This document shows, one piece after another, positions 33,330 through 45,208 of a stretch of 64,000 nucleotides of DNA (position 1 is the stretch's first letter; the number at the start of each line of letters is the position of its first letter). The notes below the pieces were generated by a model. The model did no database searches and was not told where the DNA came from. It saw nothing but the letters and a program-made list of their open reading frames with translations. The DNA lies in the NCBI GenBank assembly GCA_963678675.1, contig OY783197.1:7649069-7713068 (forward strand), given 5' to 3'. The DNA is from Xiphydria camelus (lineage: Eukaryota > Arthropoda > Insecta > Hymenoptera > Xiphydriidae). The position numbers were made by a program, and so were the translations under genes.

Positions 33330-33484
33330 TAATTAATTGCTATACTGTAATACCTTCCAGGGAACGAATTGAATTTTTAACTGAATGTAAATATTGGATT
33401 TGAACAGTGAACAGTTATAATTACTTGGAAGTTTCTTCGTGGTTCACTATTAAAGAAGGTGTTACAGTATAGCAATTAATTATA
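33330..33484. mobile_element. Small MITE in the spacer of the palindrome
   Basis: The ends aattaattgctatactgtaa and ttacagtatagcaattaatt are perfect inverted repeats. Confidence 0.65.
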
Positions 33485-33503
33485 CAATAAAATATAAAAA
33501 TAA

Positions 33504-34078
33504 CACAGGTTTACAACAAAAAAAAAGTCCGGACTATTTGACCGGACCATGGTATTCCGAGGTATTTTTGCGTCCTGAATCCGATCCCGAGGTCATCTGA
33601 GCCCCATCACGTCAGAAAAACGAGATTTCGAAATAAATAAATAAGGAAATGGGACTGCCCTGAGCAGCACCCAGAGCATGACTCCAAGGTTCTAAGGCCA
33701 TTACGGTCAGTGCTGGGTCCACTGTCACAGTGAACGGATCGCCGGAATTGTATGCCTTGACAGGGAGATCGTAATCCGCGAGATACAACGATCCACTGGG
33801 GTGGTTCTTTGATAGTCCCGGTCGAGATTTAGGACTCCATTCCAATGTTTGGAAGGTATTCAAAACCTAAACAGCTACCCTCCAACTCAACAGGTCGCTT
33901 GAGAAATTGTCCCGGATCCAGTTCCAAAAAATGGTCATTTTAACCTCTAAATGACCTTGAAATCTCATTTTTCTGACGTGATGGGGCTCAGATGATCTCG
34001 GGATCGGATTCAGGACGCAAAAATACCTCGGAATACCATGGTCAAATAGTCCGGACTTTTTTTTTTGTAAACCTGTGT
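33504..34078. mobile_element. Inner palindromic element
   Basis: Arms of about 125 bp share cacaggtttac, agtccggactatttgac and tgacgtgatggggctcag in mirror image. The central 320 bp is non-coding. Confidence 0.65.
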
Positions 34079-34093
34079 AATTAGTAAACTCAC

Positions 34094-34299
34094 TTCGTGC
34101 TTGGGTCTTCATTTTCTACATTTGAAGCAATTTTAACATCATTATACATGTCTTTACGACATATCTGACAAATATATCGATCAATGTATTCTTCGAATTT
34201 TTATTCCACTTGGCGGTAACGCGCGAGGAACAACTTATGACGAACGCAATTATGACCTTTCTTTTTCAAAGGATTACAACATTCCTTCGGTCGAACCAT
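34094..34299 (-). pseudogene. Short zinc-binding transposon ORF fragment, right-arm copy
   Basis: Mirror copy of 33100-33319. From 34299 it reads MVRPKECCNPLKKKGHNC, VRHKLFLARYRQVE, a TAA, and then in the same frame KFEEYIDRYICQICRKDMYN to a TGA. This copy preserves the original frame better than the left one. Confidence 0.45.
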
Positions 34300-35275
34300 T
34301 TTCACTTAATGATATTGAAACACTGAATAGTTTTTACGCAAGTATACCGCACGAGCACCATCAGCAAACTGACAAGAAAACTGTGTAAGTTTGCCAAACT
34401 CGGAAAATCATGTTCATGCAAGTTCAAACGGTTTTTGCTCAAGTTTGCGCGGCCATCAAGATGCCGCGGACGCCAGTAGCGGAGCGCGCCGCGCGATCTA
34501 CGAGCGCACCGCGTAACAAACAATTTCGTATCTCCGGAATGGAGAAAAAGTACAAAGTTCTCTTTGCAGATTATAAAAGGCCAACGTTTGCCGCATGAAT
34601 TTATGTAAGTTCCATTTTTTTATAGCGTGAAGAACGTATGAAAAATTGCAATTGTTTTAAAAAAATTAATGCAAAATTCATTTTTTAAAACAATTTCACC
34701 TCAAGCAAATATTTATTCGATAGTGTAAACATTGCTTTATCAGTGTGCAAAATTTTAAGTAATTGTCTAAAGTAGTTTAAGAGAAAACGATTTTTCATTT
34801 TAATCGCGCTTCAAAGTTTGATTGTTAATAACATTAACAAATCACGGAATTTTCACGAAATATTAATACGGTAACGTAAATGCCATACTCCCTTCATAAT
34901 AGAGTTATTATTTTCGAAATCCGCGATTTAGTGGAAATTTCGAGTTCGACTTGACATGGCTTGACTCATATGGCACAAACACTGGATACCTACCTAATGT
35001 GTCTGTGTATCTGTTTTAAATCGTTGTAAATCTTCTCGACTGCAGTATATATAAAAAAGTTGTATGTATTAGTAGTCAATTGTACGTACGTTATTGTTCC
35101 TGTGTATGGTATACCATATATGGCATAAATAAATTTTTTTAAATCAACGTTTATTTTTTCATAAATATTTTTTAAATTATTTTTCTCTGATGAATAATAG
35201 GGGCAAAGCTATCATATATATATATATATATTTTTCATGGAATTTATAAAAATCATGCAGAAAGGGGTTAATCGC

Positions 35276-35850
35276 GGGCAGTTAATTTGGCAATAACTCG
35301 CTACACTGAAGATTTTACGTATCGTTTCCCACGGGGACTTCGTTCATCGCTGGCTCGCTGCTGCGTCTCATCTCTGGTCTGCTTCTTAGAGTTATCGCTT
35401 CCAACGGGGGTGTTTTTCGCTGGCTTGCTGCCGTAACTCGTCTCTGCTAGTTTTATAAAAACGTGATGGAATCGTGATCTGTTTCTTGGGGTTCCTTGCA
35501 GAGCTCGATCTCTGATTTCTGCCTAATCGCGAACATTCATTTTGGAGATAGCCCGCTACGCCGGGGATTTTGTGTATCGCTTCCCACGGGGGTGTTTGTC
35601 GCTGGCTCGTTGCCGCGACTCATCTCTACTACTCTTATAAAAACGTAACGGAATCATGATCTGTTTCTCAGGGTTCCTTGCAGGGCTCAATCTCTGTTTT
35701 CTGCCTAATCGCGAACATTCATTTTGGAGATAGCCCGCTACGCCGGAAATTTTGTGTATCGCTTCCCACGGGGGTGTTCATCGCTGGCTCGCTGTCGCGA
35801 CTTATCTCTATGGTTTCATAAAAACGGCTACATGAGAACGTGACACTTCT
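35276..35850 (+). repeat. Degenerate tandem repeat, about 182 bp unit
   Basis: At least three units contain tttggagatagcccgctacg, gtatcgcttcccacgggggt and tcgctggctcg. The two best copies start at 35521 and 35703. The left-most unit is more diverged. The unit size and head-to-tail order are satellite-like. Confidence 0.7.
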
Positions 35851-36988
35851 CTTCGGAGCTCTTTCAAAGTCGGAAAACGCACCCCCTGAAGGGGTTCCTT
35901 CTGTTTGGAGAAGAGATCGAAGTCAGGTGGGCTCAGATCAGGACTATAAGCCGAGTGGCGGAGCTGTTCTCAGCCGTATTTTTGGAGAAGTTCGATGATC
36001 GGTGCACTGATGTGCGGGCGCGCAATATCGTGCGAATATATACACGTTGCTCTATTACTGAAATCCGACCCGACGGATTGTTCTCATTGTCTTTTCGAAT
36101 TGTTGGCATTTTCCCTTTAAACGAATCCCACTACCATATGATACCAACGTGTTCTTACTGTACGTAGTGATCAACTACAGTGTTCAACGTAGTACTCAAC
36201 GTGTTCTACGTGTACACACTGATGCTTCGATCAGCTGTCTACGTTACCTACAACGCCCGCTAAAGCGCGCTGTGCATTACTTTTGGGACTACTCTCATAC
36301 ATAACGAGGCGACAGTAGTTTTCCATTAGTAGATATGATGGGTTGTATAATATAGCTATGGATTGTAGAAGATATTGATTGTACCACAACTTCAACTTTT
36401 TTTTACCCCAATACATAACCAAATTTTTTTACATAACCAAAGTTTAACCAGAATGGATTTCTAAATTAAATCCACTTTGTGGTCAGAGTTAAATACATTT
36501 TCTGATCCATATTGTGTAATGAGTGGTTTCACTTGTTCTACAAAAGCTTTGCTTAGCTTTTCAGTTACAAACTTTCCTCATCCTAAACGTTTTTCCTTGT
36601 CACAAACTTTAAGATCTTTCGAGAGACAATTTTATAAGCTTTCTTGAATGACGTCAACCATGTTTCACTTGTTTTAAAGTTTGAAGGGTTCTCTATTTAT
36701 TTTGCTTGTAAATCTCATCGTTTAAGGTCTTACATCATATATTATTATTTTCGATCTATCAGCTTCTACAAATTTGTTGAAAGTATATTGGGCTATGCGT
36801 ACCAATTTATCATTTTGAGTACCCCCTGATATTGAACTGATATTGAACTACTGCTATGGTTCGACGTCTTTTCTTTCCATATTCCAATAAGCTACTGCGC
36901 GCACTCTGTTTATATTCAAAGCTCACTGCTTCTTCACTAAGTGTACAAGGAAATGGTTGAAGAGGTATACAGGTTTCTACGTGAGGTA
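35851..36988. other. Non-coding stretch
   Basis: No recognised gene or inverted repeat. Small repeats occur near 36170-36210 (caacgtgttctac-like). Confidence 0.4.
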
Positions 36989-38281
36989 GGGGAGACCGGG
37001 GCAGATTCGCCCACGGGGCACATTCGCCCACCGTTGTTTATTCATAGAGAGAATCTGATTTTCAAATCTCGTCATTAGTTAGCGCCGCTAACCAAAGTAA
37101 CGTAAATGAAAAGTCGCTTCATTTCTATGTATTTTGAACGAATTGTGCTGTCGAATATATTTTGATATCTTTCATAACCACAAAAGTAAATTATCATTGA
37201 CATCTGATTTGCTTGCTAGAAACAACATTCCGTGGTTTAAATATATATTATCATCTGCTCAAGTAAGTGAATACGATCTAATTACGTTTCCTCTTATCAA
37301 TTTCACGTTATATTACATCCATTTTTTGTGGTTCGTATTTTTACCATGAAATATTCAGAACGGGGCAGTTTCGCCCACCAGTGCATGGGGCAGTTTCGCC
37401 CACGTGAAATTTCACTGGCAAATAAGCAACGGTTTTTTTTACAAATTCATTATGAAAAATTCTATTTAAGAGCATTTTCATCCCTTCTTGTGCATAAGGT
37501 AAATGTCTCAATTACCTCCAAAAACAAAGCTACTGCATTTTTTTGTATAAAAGTTACCCGAAAGGTAAGAAGCAAAGGAAAATCACGAATCTTTACCGAT
37601 TCTCCAGAGAAAAATGAAGTTCAAATGCTCCACGATGAAAAACAGAAGAAAGGAAAAGAAAAAGAAATCAAAGAAAGAGTGAAACAAATAAAATCAGCAA
37701 AAAAAACTTTTGGGAGTGGCTTCAACGACGAAGAAGGATAATATTAAGAAAACAAGACAAGTGAAAAATGGATCCGAAAAGCCCGAACAAAAGAAGAAAA
37801 GGAAGTGAAAGCGTTTTCAGGAACGAGGAAGAAAGCTGAGAAAAGAGGGAAAAAATAAACTTCGAACAAAGCAGTAAAGAAGCATATTATGTATTTCAGA
37901 ACTTTTATTTGTATTCATCACGTTGTATTCAAAACACCAATTAAAGTTATTTTAAAAGTTTCTGCAAGATGTTAAGATCATTATACCAATGTTCTTTGTT
38001 TACATTTAATCCCATTCGCGTGCATACTTTTTTGTAATATTGGGAATACATTGGAATATTGCGGCGTTCCAAAGTGGGCGAAACTGCCCGGTACCCGGTA
38101 GTTACCGTTTTTTTTAGAATCATAATTTTATCTTTTTCTGAAGCAAAATGAAAAAAATCTTGATATATACAATAAACTACATAACATTCTTTGTACGATG
38201 ACATATGTTTTTTTTCAACACTAATTGTGAACCTGAATTTAATCAACAAATTTAGGTGGGCGAATCTGCCCCGGTCTCCCT
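36989..38281. mobile_element. Pogo-like element with GGGGCAGATTCGCCCA ends
   Basis: The ends gggagaccggggcagattcg and cgaatctgccccggtctccc are inverted, and TA flanks both sides (36987-36988 and 38282-38283). Variants of ggggca-N2-ttcgccca recur at about 37014, 37363, 37388 and 38070, probably transposase-binding sites. It encodes only a transposase C-terminus. Confidence 0.78.
37328..37741 (+). pseudogene. C-terminal tail of a pogo/Tigger-like transposase
   Basis: The informative part is the last 70 residues: KVRSKGKSRIFTDSPEKNEV, then a Lys/Glu-rich helix (KQKKGKEKEIKERVKQIKSA) and TFGSGFNDEE. K-G-x-S-x-I-x-T-D-x-P is a common motif after the DDE domain in pogo-like transposases of insects. 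The first 60 codons of the frame are non-homologous and probably not translated. The DDE domain itself is missing. Together with its pogo-type termini the element is a deletion derivative. Confidence 0.6.
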
Positions 38282-38386
38282 TACATGTTCGACATCCGAT
38301 TCTAGCCAATCAGTATTACGAGAGGAAGTGCGCCCATTTCGAATCACCCTGTATATAGAAGCGAGAAACAAAGCACCTCAGTTTCA

Positions 38387-38617
38387 TTGTCAGTCATGAG
38401 TTGCAATAAGGTGCCGATTTTTGAGAAGATGGTGGAAGATCTTGGTTGCGGGCGCATACCACCATTGTCTCGCGAGAAACCGCATCAGCTGATGTTCCAC
38501 ACGACCGGACCATTCACGGCTGAGATGGAACGAAATTTGCAAAACTGTGAGGATTACTGGAGGAAACAATACGCGAAGAAGAAAGTTAAGAAAGAAGATA
38601 ATTCTGAAAAAAAATGA
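38387..38617 (+). CDS. Hypothetical small basic protein
   Basis: A frame of 76 codons with a likely start at 38396 (MSCNKVPIFEKM); the track-type start at 38387 is GTG. The product has a Pro/Arg middle (GCGRIPPLSREKPHQL) and a charged Lys-rich tail (YAKKKVKKEDNSEKK). A TATA-like tatata at 38351-38356 lies 40 bp upstream next to a mariner-type end (caccctgta). No family recognised. It is too short to be sure it is coding. Confidence 0.35.
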   Translation: MSVMSCNKVPIFEKMVEDLGCGRIPPLSREKPHQLMFHTTGPFTAEMERNLQNCEDYWRKQYAKKKVKKEDNSEKK

Positions 38618-38718
38618 AAGAATGTAGCATCCAATCTAATGTGTGAGTTGTATAAATTATTAGCTGTACACATAAGTTTTAGGACACTTGCAAAAATTAA
38701 AAATTTATTTTTGAAAAA

Positions 38719-39063
38719 AGTAAAAACAAAAACGTGTGGCCGCCTTGCGCGGAGGAAGTGAAACTTCGATACTGATAGGTAGAAAAGAAAACTAAACAAG
38801 TAATCAACAATAGTAATACCATGACATTTCAAGATAACGTAGTTCAGATAGGGTTTTAAAAACAATAGTACTACCATGACATTTGTATTATGCTATGGTA
38901 TTACTATTGTTTTTAAAACCATACTGAACTAGGTAGATTATCTTGAAATGTCATGGTATTACTCTTATTGATTACTTACTTGTTTAGAGTTTTCTTTTCT
39001 ACCCATCAGTATCGAAGTTTCACTTCTTCCGCGCGTGGCGACTACACGTTTTGGTTTTTTTTA
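38719..39063. mobile_element. Palindromic MITE, about 345 bp
   Basis: Arms share aagtgaaacttcgatactga, aacaagtaatcaa and atgacatttcaagataa in mirror image around a centre near 38885. Confidence 0.7.
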
Positions 39064-39787
39064 CACGTTTCCTGTCAGTATACTCTTTTGACCGTTATGT
39101 TACTGTTTTCGCCATAATAATTATAAATTAATACATACACAAAAGAACGTTCAGTATTCATTGACGTTTACGAAATTGAAGGTGTTTATAAATTTTTTTG
39201 GTTTTGCTATTTTTTGTTATTTAAAAGTCAATCATATTTATTTAATGTTTATTTATCATATTGTTCGGTCGAGGTGCTATTGGAAATGGGAGTTCGGAAT
39301 TAAGTAAAAGCACTGTGTTTTCACTACCAAAAAAATACCTATTCTTCATTAGAATGCGCTTGGAAGACAAATCTTTACTTTTTTTTTCACACTCTCCAAG
39401 AACTGACTAAAAGGGTCTACGGAGATCATGATCTAAACCATCGATGACTGGTTTCTTTCTTTAGTCCTCTTATTGTTAGTGGAGGTGCGACACTGCGTCA
39501 CCTCATAATATAAACAATGGCTTTCATCGCCCCAAGAAACCCTCTCGAGCAACACAAACCAGACCCCCTCTACACAGTTTAAACAGCGATTGATTTTTGC
39601 TTCATTTATTCTTTAGTTTCAAGTTAATAATTCTAACAGGTGCGATCAAGATTAGATCTCCTCGGGGTCGTAAATCCCGAAGAGACTACTGCGTGACACG
39701 ACTAATGACCGAACACGTGGAGAGATGGATTTGAACCATATCGATTAGTTCAAATGATTTAACTCTGCACTCACAATATTACTGGTG

Positions 39788-40031
39788 ATATGAGGGGGTC
39801 AGTGGAAAAGTGGTACAAGTCGCAATTTGGATTATTTGAGTTAACTGCAAAAATGCATGGTTAAAGCAAATATCTGTTTCGAAAAAAAATGGTATAAGTG
39901 TATAATGGTATGGTTGCCACTTGTACCACTTTTTTTCTAAACAGATATTTATTTTAACTACCGCATTTTTGCAATTAACTCAAATAATCCAAATTGTGAC
40001 TTGTACCAATTTTCCACTGACCCCCTCATAT
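39788..40031. mobile_element. Palindromic MITE, about 244 bp
   Basis: The ends atatgagggggtcagtggaa and ttccactgaccccctcatat are inverted, and the arms run to the centre (acagatatttgc-type blocks). Confidence 0.75.
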
Positions 40032-41462
40032 ATTAGATTCAAAGAGATACAGTAGTTCCACAGAGTATACAGAGGCGACAGTAGACAAAAAAACTTAAAC
40101 TACGAGAGAGATATATACAAAATTCAAAAGGGCGGACTCACGCCGAGAAGCCCCGAAAATATCGAAGAAGCCTCGAGAACACCCGAGAAGCGTGAATATT
40201 TGTTGAAATTGCAAGTAAAATTAAGAATCTATTATCATTTAAATAATTAATAATAGTACAAAGAATAATAATAATGCAAATAAAAATGTTTCGAAAAATA
40301 AAAAGTTATATATTGTAAATAATTTGTAAAATAATGTAAACAAAATATGATTTGAGTAAATGTGCATATTTATTTTTAGCTCCCCATCCGACAAAGTAAA
40401 TAACAACTAAAGTTGGGTTTTTAATAGAACAATATCGCAACTGATAAATGGCAACGTCGATTTTCTTCTTCATTTTAACTACTTGTTAAGTCTCCCAACG
40501 CAGCTAATCCAATTTTTGTCACCCAGTGTTAAAAACCTCGGTTTTTCATTCGTCCTCGACGCTTGTGAAATCGTGTTTCACGCACTGAAGCTGCTGAGTG
40601 TGTGAACAACCTGCGCAGTGCGTGAAAGTACCTGCGCAGTGCGTGAACACTTTTTTCTGCACAGAAGAAATAGTTGTGAAGTTAGCAGTCAGTGAATCCA
40701 ACCGAATGTCCAACACTGCGCATGCGCCGAGAGACTGCACAGATGACAGAAAGCCGGTACACATAACCAAAAAACGGTGAATTGTAGTTTTATAGTGTGA
40801 AATAAATAAAAACTCGTGACAATGAATCCCGATTATATTCAACAATGGAACCAGTGTTAGTTGACACGTTATTGCTTATCGGTGTCCAACTATGAATTTG
40901 TTGATTTTTTTTGTTGTCCAAAAAATGCATATTCAATTTTTTTTTTGATATTGATAAAAGTTTATAATTTTACTCCAACTTTCAATGTATTGATCTTTTT
41001 CTTTCTTTTCTTTAAAAAATATGTTTTATGATCTTTTTTTTTGGGGGGGGGGGGGCTCCGCCACCCCGAACCCCGTCCGCGCCCACGCTCCAACCTCGGT
41101 TTTGACACTTTGGTGATCAAAAGTCAAATTCGATATTCGTGCGTTTCGCACCGTTTTTAACTCGTGTGATTGCCGCACGAGCGAAGCGAGTTCACACTCG
41201 ATAAAAACATGCGTTTCACGCACTCGTATCGAAAATAACTATTAAATGCCTCAAGGTCACGGCGGCGTGCGCGCGACATCGAAAGAGTGTCGCCTCTGGT
41301 ACTCTGTGGTAGTATGGTGATTTAACCGTGATTTACAATTAGATACACACTGCGAGGTAGTTTTGAGGGAAAGGTGCGGAACTGTGAATGCATTCGCAAC
41401 CCATGTTCTCCGAAATATACCGTCCGCCTCGCCGTTGCGGTAATATACATTTATGACTGCAG
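40032..41462. other. Non-coding stretch with short repeats
   Basis: No gene is supported. cctgcgcagtgcgtgaa occurs twice in tandem at about 40607-40647. A G homopolymer run lies at 41042-41056. A copy of the dispersed family with gcattcgcaacccatg and cgcctcgccgttgcg lies at 41330-41460. Confidence 0.45.
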
Positions 41463-41852
41463 CGACCGTGCTGACAAGGGAAGTTAGGGAACCCGAAAAT
41501 TCAGAAAATTCCGCCATTCCGTGTGCAAATAGAGTAATTCAAGCGTAATACAAAAATACATTTCATTGGTGCGGTATTACGGTTTTAAGGGGTGAAATCA
41601 TTCCTTGAAAAAAATGCAGATTTTTCTTCTTCACAGAATAACTGCCGAACGGTGAAAGATAAGGGGAAAAAGTTGAAATAAAAGTTTTATGGTTTTTCTC
41701 GATCTATAAAACGGGTGCGAAAAAATTCTGCAAAAATTTTTTTTTAAGTTACCCCCACCACCGACCCATAAAAATGGGTTTTTGGATTTCTTAAGTGTAT
41801 GTAAAAATACCTCTCAATGTCCTCCTTTTTCACATCCCTAGTTTATTATGTA

Positions 41853-44559
41853 TCCGTTTTTTTTAATTTAGAAAACCTCGAACTTTAAGGCCGTTTTGAC
41901 GTAAACAGTGAAACGGTCTTATGAAACGATATCTACATTTTTATTTATATACATTTCATACAATTTTTAATTATTTTAGCAAAACACGTAGTTACAATTA
42001 CATGAAAATTGAAACTTATTGAAATTAATCAATGACGTGTATTTTTCAAACAACACAAATAAGATATCGTATGAACCTCAATGATAACGTTGAATGAAGC
42101 ACGATCTATGTCGACATTGAAGCCGATAACGTTTTGCATAATGGGAATGTGTTTGACTAGTGACTATTATCACTGCATGCTGGTGAGATATCCCTTCATA
42201 ATTCGTTAAAAATCTTATGTAAGTACGTTTTATGATTATTATATTTATACTATACATACATATTTGTAACTGGAAGATGTAGCTTATCCGCAGTTACATT
42301 AATCAATTATGACATATAAATAAACGAATTCATTCATTCATTCAATGAATCCTGATAAACAAAATATTTGTATCTATTGTACATATTTTATTAATGGATT
42401 ATACATTAAAACAGTTGTAATGGTAGAAATCGGCAGATACACTAAAATTACGAATTATAATTTGTACAGTAGCGATATTGTTCATAGAAATGTTCAAAAC
42501 AGAAATACTCGGCACACCATGCACAGCGTATGAAAGCAACTTCTCCACAAATACTACATCTGGGTATATGCTTTACACTCCTAAAGTAACAAAAATCTAC
42601 AAGGTTTTGAAATTCACCCGGATGCGTTTCTAGATATCCGCTTTTGAACCAAGCATATCGGAAAAGATTTTTAAATACTAGGTTGTGTGTTAATGTGATT
42701 GCAATTTAATTATTTCATTGCGCGAGTGAAAACTAATATCTTTCTCTTGAAGAAGTACATTATCAGAAAATGTTCGAAAGAAATTCTTCCAAATCCGGAA
42801 TCCAAATACATCTAAAGGTTGAATGATGCTAGTCGTTTTTTTCAGAATCATTGAAAACTGTACTTCTTTGTCTTGTGGGATCAACATCTCTAGCTGACTC
42901 GAACAATGTCCCGTCCATGAGTCGAATAGTAGCATGCTTTTATGGCCAGTATTCGGTAAATACACCTGGATGAACCAAGTTTTAAAATGTTCAGACGTAA
43001 GTTTACCTGATTTTGAAGCTTGAATGTAAATGATAGCTAGACGAAGTAGAGATTCTTCCACCCTTGGGCCAAATGTTCCTGTAGACTCCTTCAAAACTAT
43101 GTACAGTGGTGAAACAAGACGTCCACTTGCCGAAGTGATAGGCATTATAGTATAGCTGTGTTTCGTAGATGATACTGATTGGACCGTTGCTTCTACCGTT
43201 TTTACTCCTAATTTTGCCAATGTTCGATCTGAATATACTTCGAGATTGAAGCCACTCTCGTTTGCGTGATATATTTCTTCAAATCCAATAGTTGGTATAT
43301 TTAATTTTAGGTTTGATACAAACGTCTTTGCAATATTTTGTAGGTTGTCAATATCTTGGAACGTAGATTGCGTCCTGAATGTTGTTATTTTACGAGACAC
43401 GATTCTGTGCACTCTTTTAAATTTCCAAATCCACCATTTACTTACCTTGAATTCAAATAGGTCCACCAAGTCCTTCGCCCTCAAAGCCCATAATCTTACA
43501 TCAATATCGTGAATAATAGATCTTCTGTCACAAGCTTCTTCAAATATATGCAGTACGTGTTCCGTAATAAATGAAATTTTATCTGCATTCTCGTTCCACC
43601 TTTTTGTACACTTTCTTCCCATCTATATAGTTGTGGCAAAGATTTAACTTTACGAAATTTTGTCTGCACACTAGTGAGTGGTCGTCGGGCTTTTTTCCCG
43701 CTTTTCCAAAATTCAACAGCTTTTCTCTTATAACTTAAGTTGACTTTTCCACCTTCGTCATCAACAATGCATTCTGCAGGTTCAAAATTATCTTCCTCTG
43801 AAACTGTAGGGTACTCTACAACCTGTGCTCTATGGGGTTCAGATGGATTAGCAAAATCCAATACGTAATCGTATTCAATTAATGGTACGAGATCTACGTT
43901 TCTAAAAGTGTTTATAATGTCACGAATTTGATTATGGACTTCAATTTCATCTGATGTTATAGGGGTCTGTGCCAACTCCGTAATTTGAAACGTAGGGACG
44001 TATGTCGTTAACATGTTTATTACATTTGAAACGGTGTCGTTTTATAATGAAAAGCCTTTGGAGCAATGATTAATAACTGTTTCTAATAGAATGGTAATTA
44101 ATTGCAGTCGTAAATGTAACTGGAAATAAGATACATCTTTCAGCTATATTTATATTATACTAATAAAAAAACATGTTTACATAAAATTTTTTACGAACGG
44201 AAGAGGGATACCTTATAAACATGTAACGATAATAGTCACGAGCCAAACATGTTTGCAATACGTAAACCGGGATGTTTGCTAAAACGTTATCGGCGTCAAT
44301 GTCGACATAGATTCTGCGTCATTCAACTTTATCATTGAGGTTCATACGATATCTTATTTGTGTTGTTTGAAAAGTACATGTCATTGATTCATTTTAATAA
44401 GTTTCATTTTTCATGTTATAAGTACGTGTTTTGCTAAAGTATTTAAAAACTGTATGAAATGTATATAAATAATGTGTTGATATCGTTTCATAAGACCGTT
44501 TCACTGTTTACGTCAAAGCCGCCTTAAAGTTCGAGGTTTTCTAAATTAAAAAAAAAGTA
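41853..44559. mobile_element. Pogo/Tc5-like transposon with about 0.35 kb inverted arms
   Basis: TA at 41851-41852 and 44560-44561 flanks ends with ttttttttaatttagaaaac and its mirror. The arms extend to about 42170 and from about 44230. The right arm of the host element lacks this sequence, which confirms the insertion point. It carries one transposase gene on the minus strand. Confidence 0.8.
42448..44014 (-). pseudogene. Pogo/Tc5-like DDE transposase, two frameshifts
   Basis: The N-terminal frame (44014 to about 43600) is acidic and ends FRKVKSLPQLYRWE. The middle frame (43622-42690) has an HTH-like region (HDIDVRLWALRAKDL), then the DDE core: HANESGFNLEVYS, KHSYTIMPITSASG, LLFDSWTGHCSSQ and IIQPLDVFGFRIWKNFF. 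The D expected before ESGF is Asn here (about 43262). The other two Asp are present. A third frame from about 42693 to TAA at 42448 gives VFKNLFRYAWFKSGYLET and a Cys/His tail (CSICGEVAFIRCAWC, FCFEHF). Two indels, near 43610 and 42695, plus the Asn make it inactive. Total length is about 510 residues, normal for the family. Confidence 0.8.
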
Positions 44560-45028
44560 TAGGGGAATGTCGTCAGGGTCGGCCTGTCGTCTAGGTCGGC
44601 CATTTGCGATATTTCAGCTTATAAAACTAGTTTCAACTATTTGCAAGCATGGTAAAACTTATATTGGTAACAGCAAACTTTTCGTGGCAACACCGAGTTT
44701 GAAGCGTGAAAGTAAAACGTGTTGTGCACTCAGTGGCTTGGGAAAGACGAAAAAAGTGCATCGTAATACGTGCATCGAAAGTGGTGCTTTTCATGTTAGT
44801 TTTACGGGACGAAAATAGCAAATTGCACGCTAGGATAGAAAAGTTGAGCTCGCGCATGCGCAGTTTATACTTGCTTCACTTTCGTCCCTTGGGTGAATTT
44901 TCGTTCACTTTCGTCCCTGAAAACTAGCATGAAAAGCATCACTTGCATTCACTTGTTATAAAAAATATCTATTTCACTATCAGTGAATACGGTATGAGAA
45001 CTTGAAGCTAAAACATGCAATCATCGAG

Positions 45029-45190
45029 GTAAGCAAGTAAATGTGTCATATGGTTATCCTTTAGGAATAAATCAAGGGGATAATTAAATTTGATAACACG
45101 TTTGGTTGTGGTGTGATGCGATGTGGCCCTGGTCAAGGTTAGACCATTTGTGTAGTCAGGGTTAGCCACCGTGATTTTTTTTCTTTTCAG
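45029..45190 (+). other. Intron in the 5' part of the PHD-finger gene
   Basis: The donor CGAG|GTAAGC and acceptor TTCTTTTCAG are both near consensus. Splicing joins an upstream leader to the exon that carries the start codon at 45209. Confidence 0.6.
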
Positions 45191-45208
45191 AGTAATAGCA
45201 ATGCTATT

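Larger units (their letters stand above)
32425..35267. mobile_element. TTAA-flanked foldback with 870 bp arms and nested palindromes
   Basis: TTAA at 32421-32424 and 35268-35271 brackets similar ends (acccttcctgcat and atgcagaaagggg), suggesting a piggyBac-type origin. Within it, arms of about 870 bp (32443-33305 and 34097-34976) are reverse complements. The centre holds a second palindrome (33504-34078) and a small MITE (33330-33484). No transposase is seen. Confidence 0.6.

Noticed and set aside
39640..39760. Possible tRNA or primer-binding-like segment (tttgaaccat)
   Set aside because: No paired arms and no box A at the right distance.
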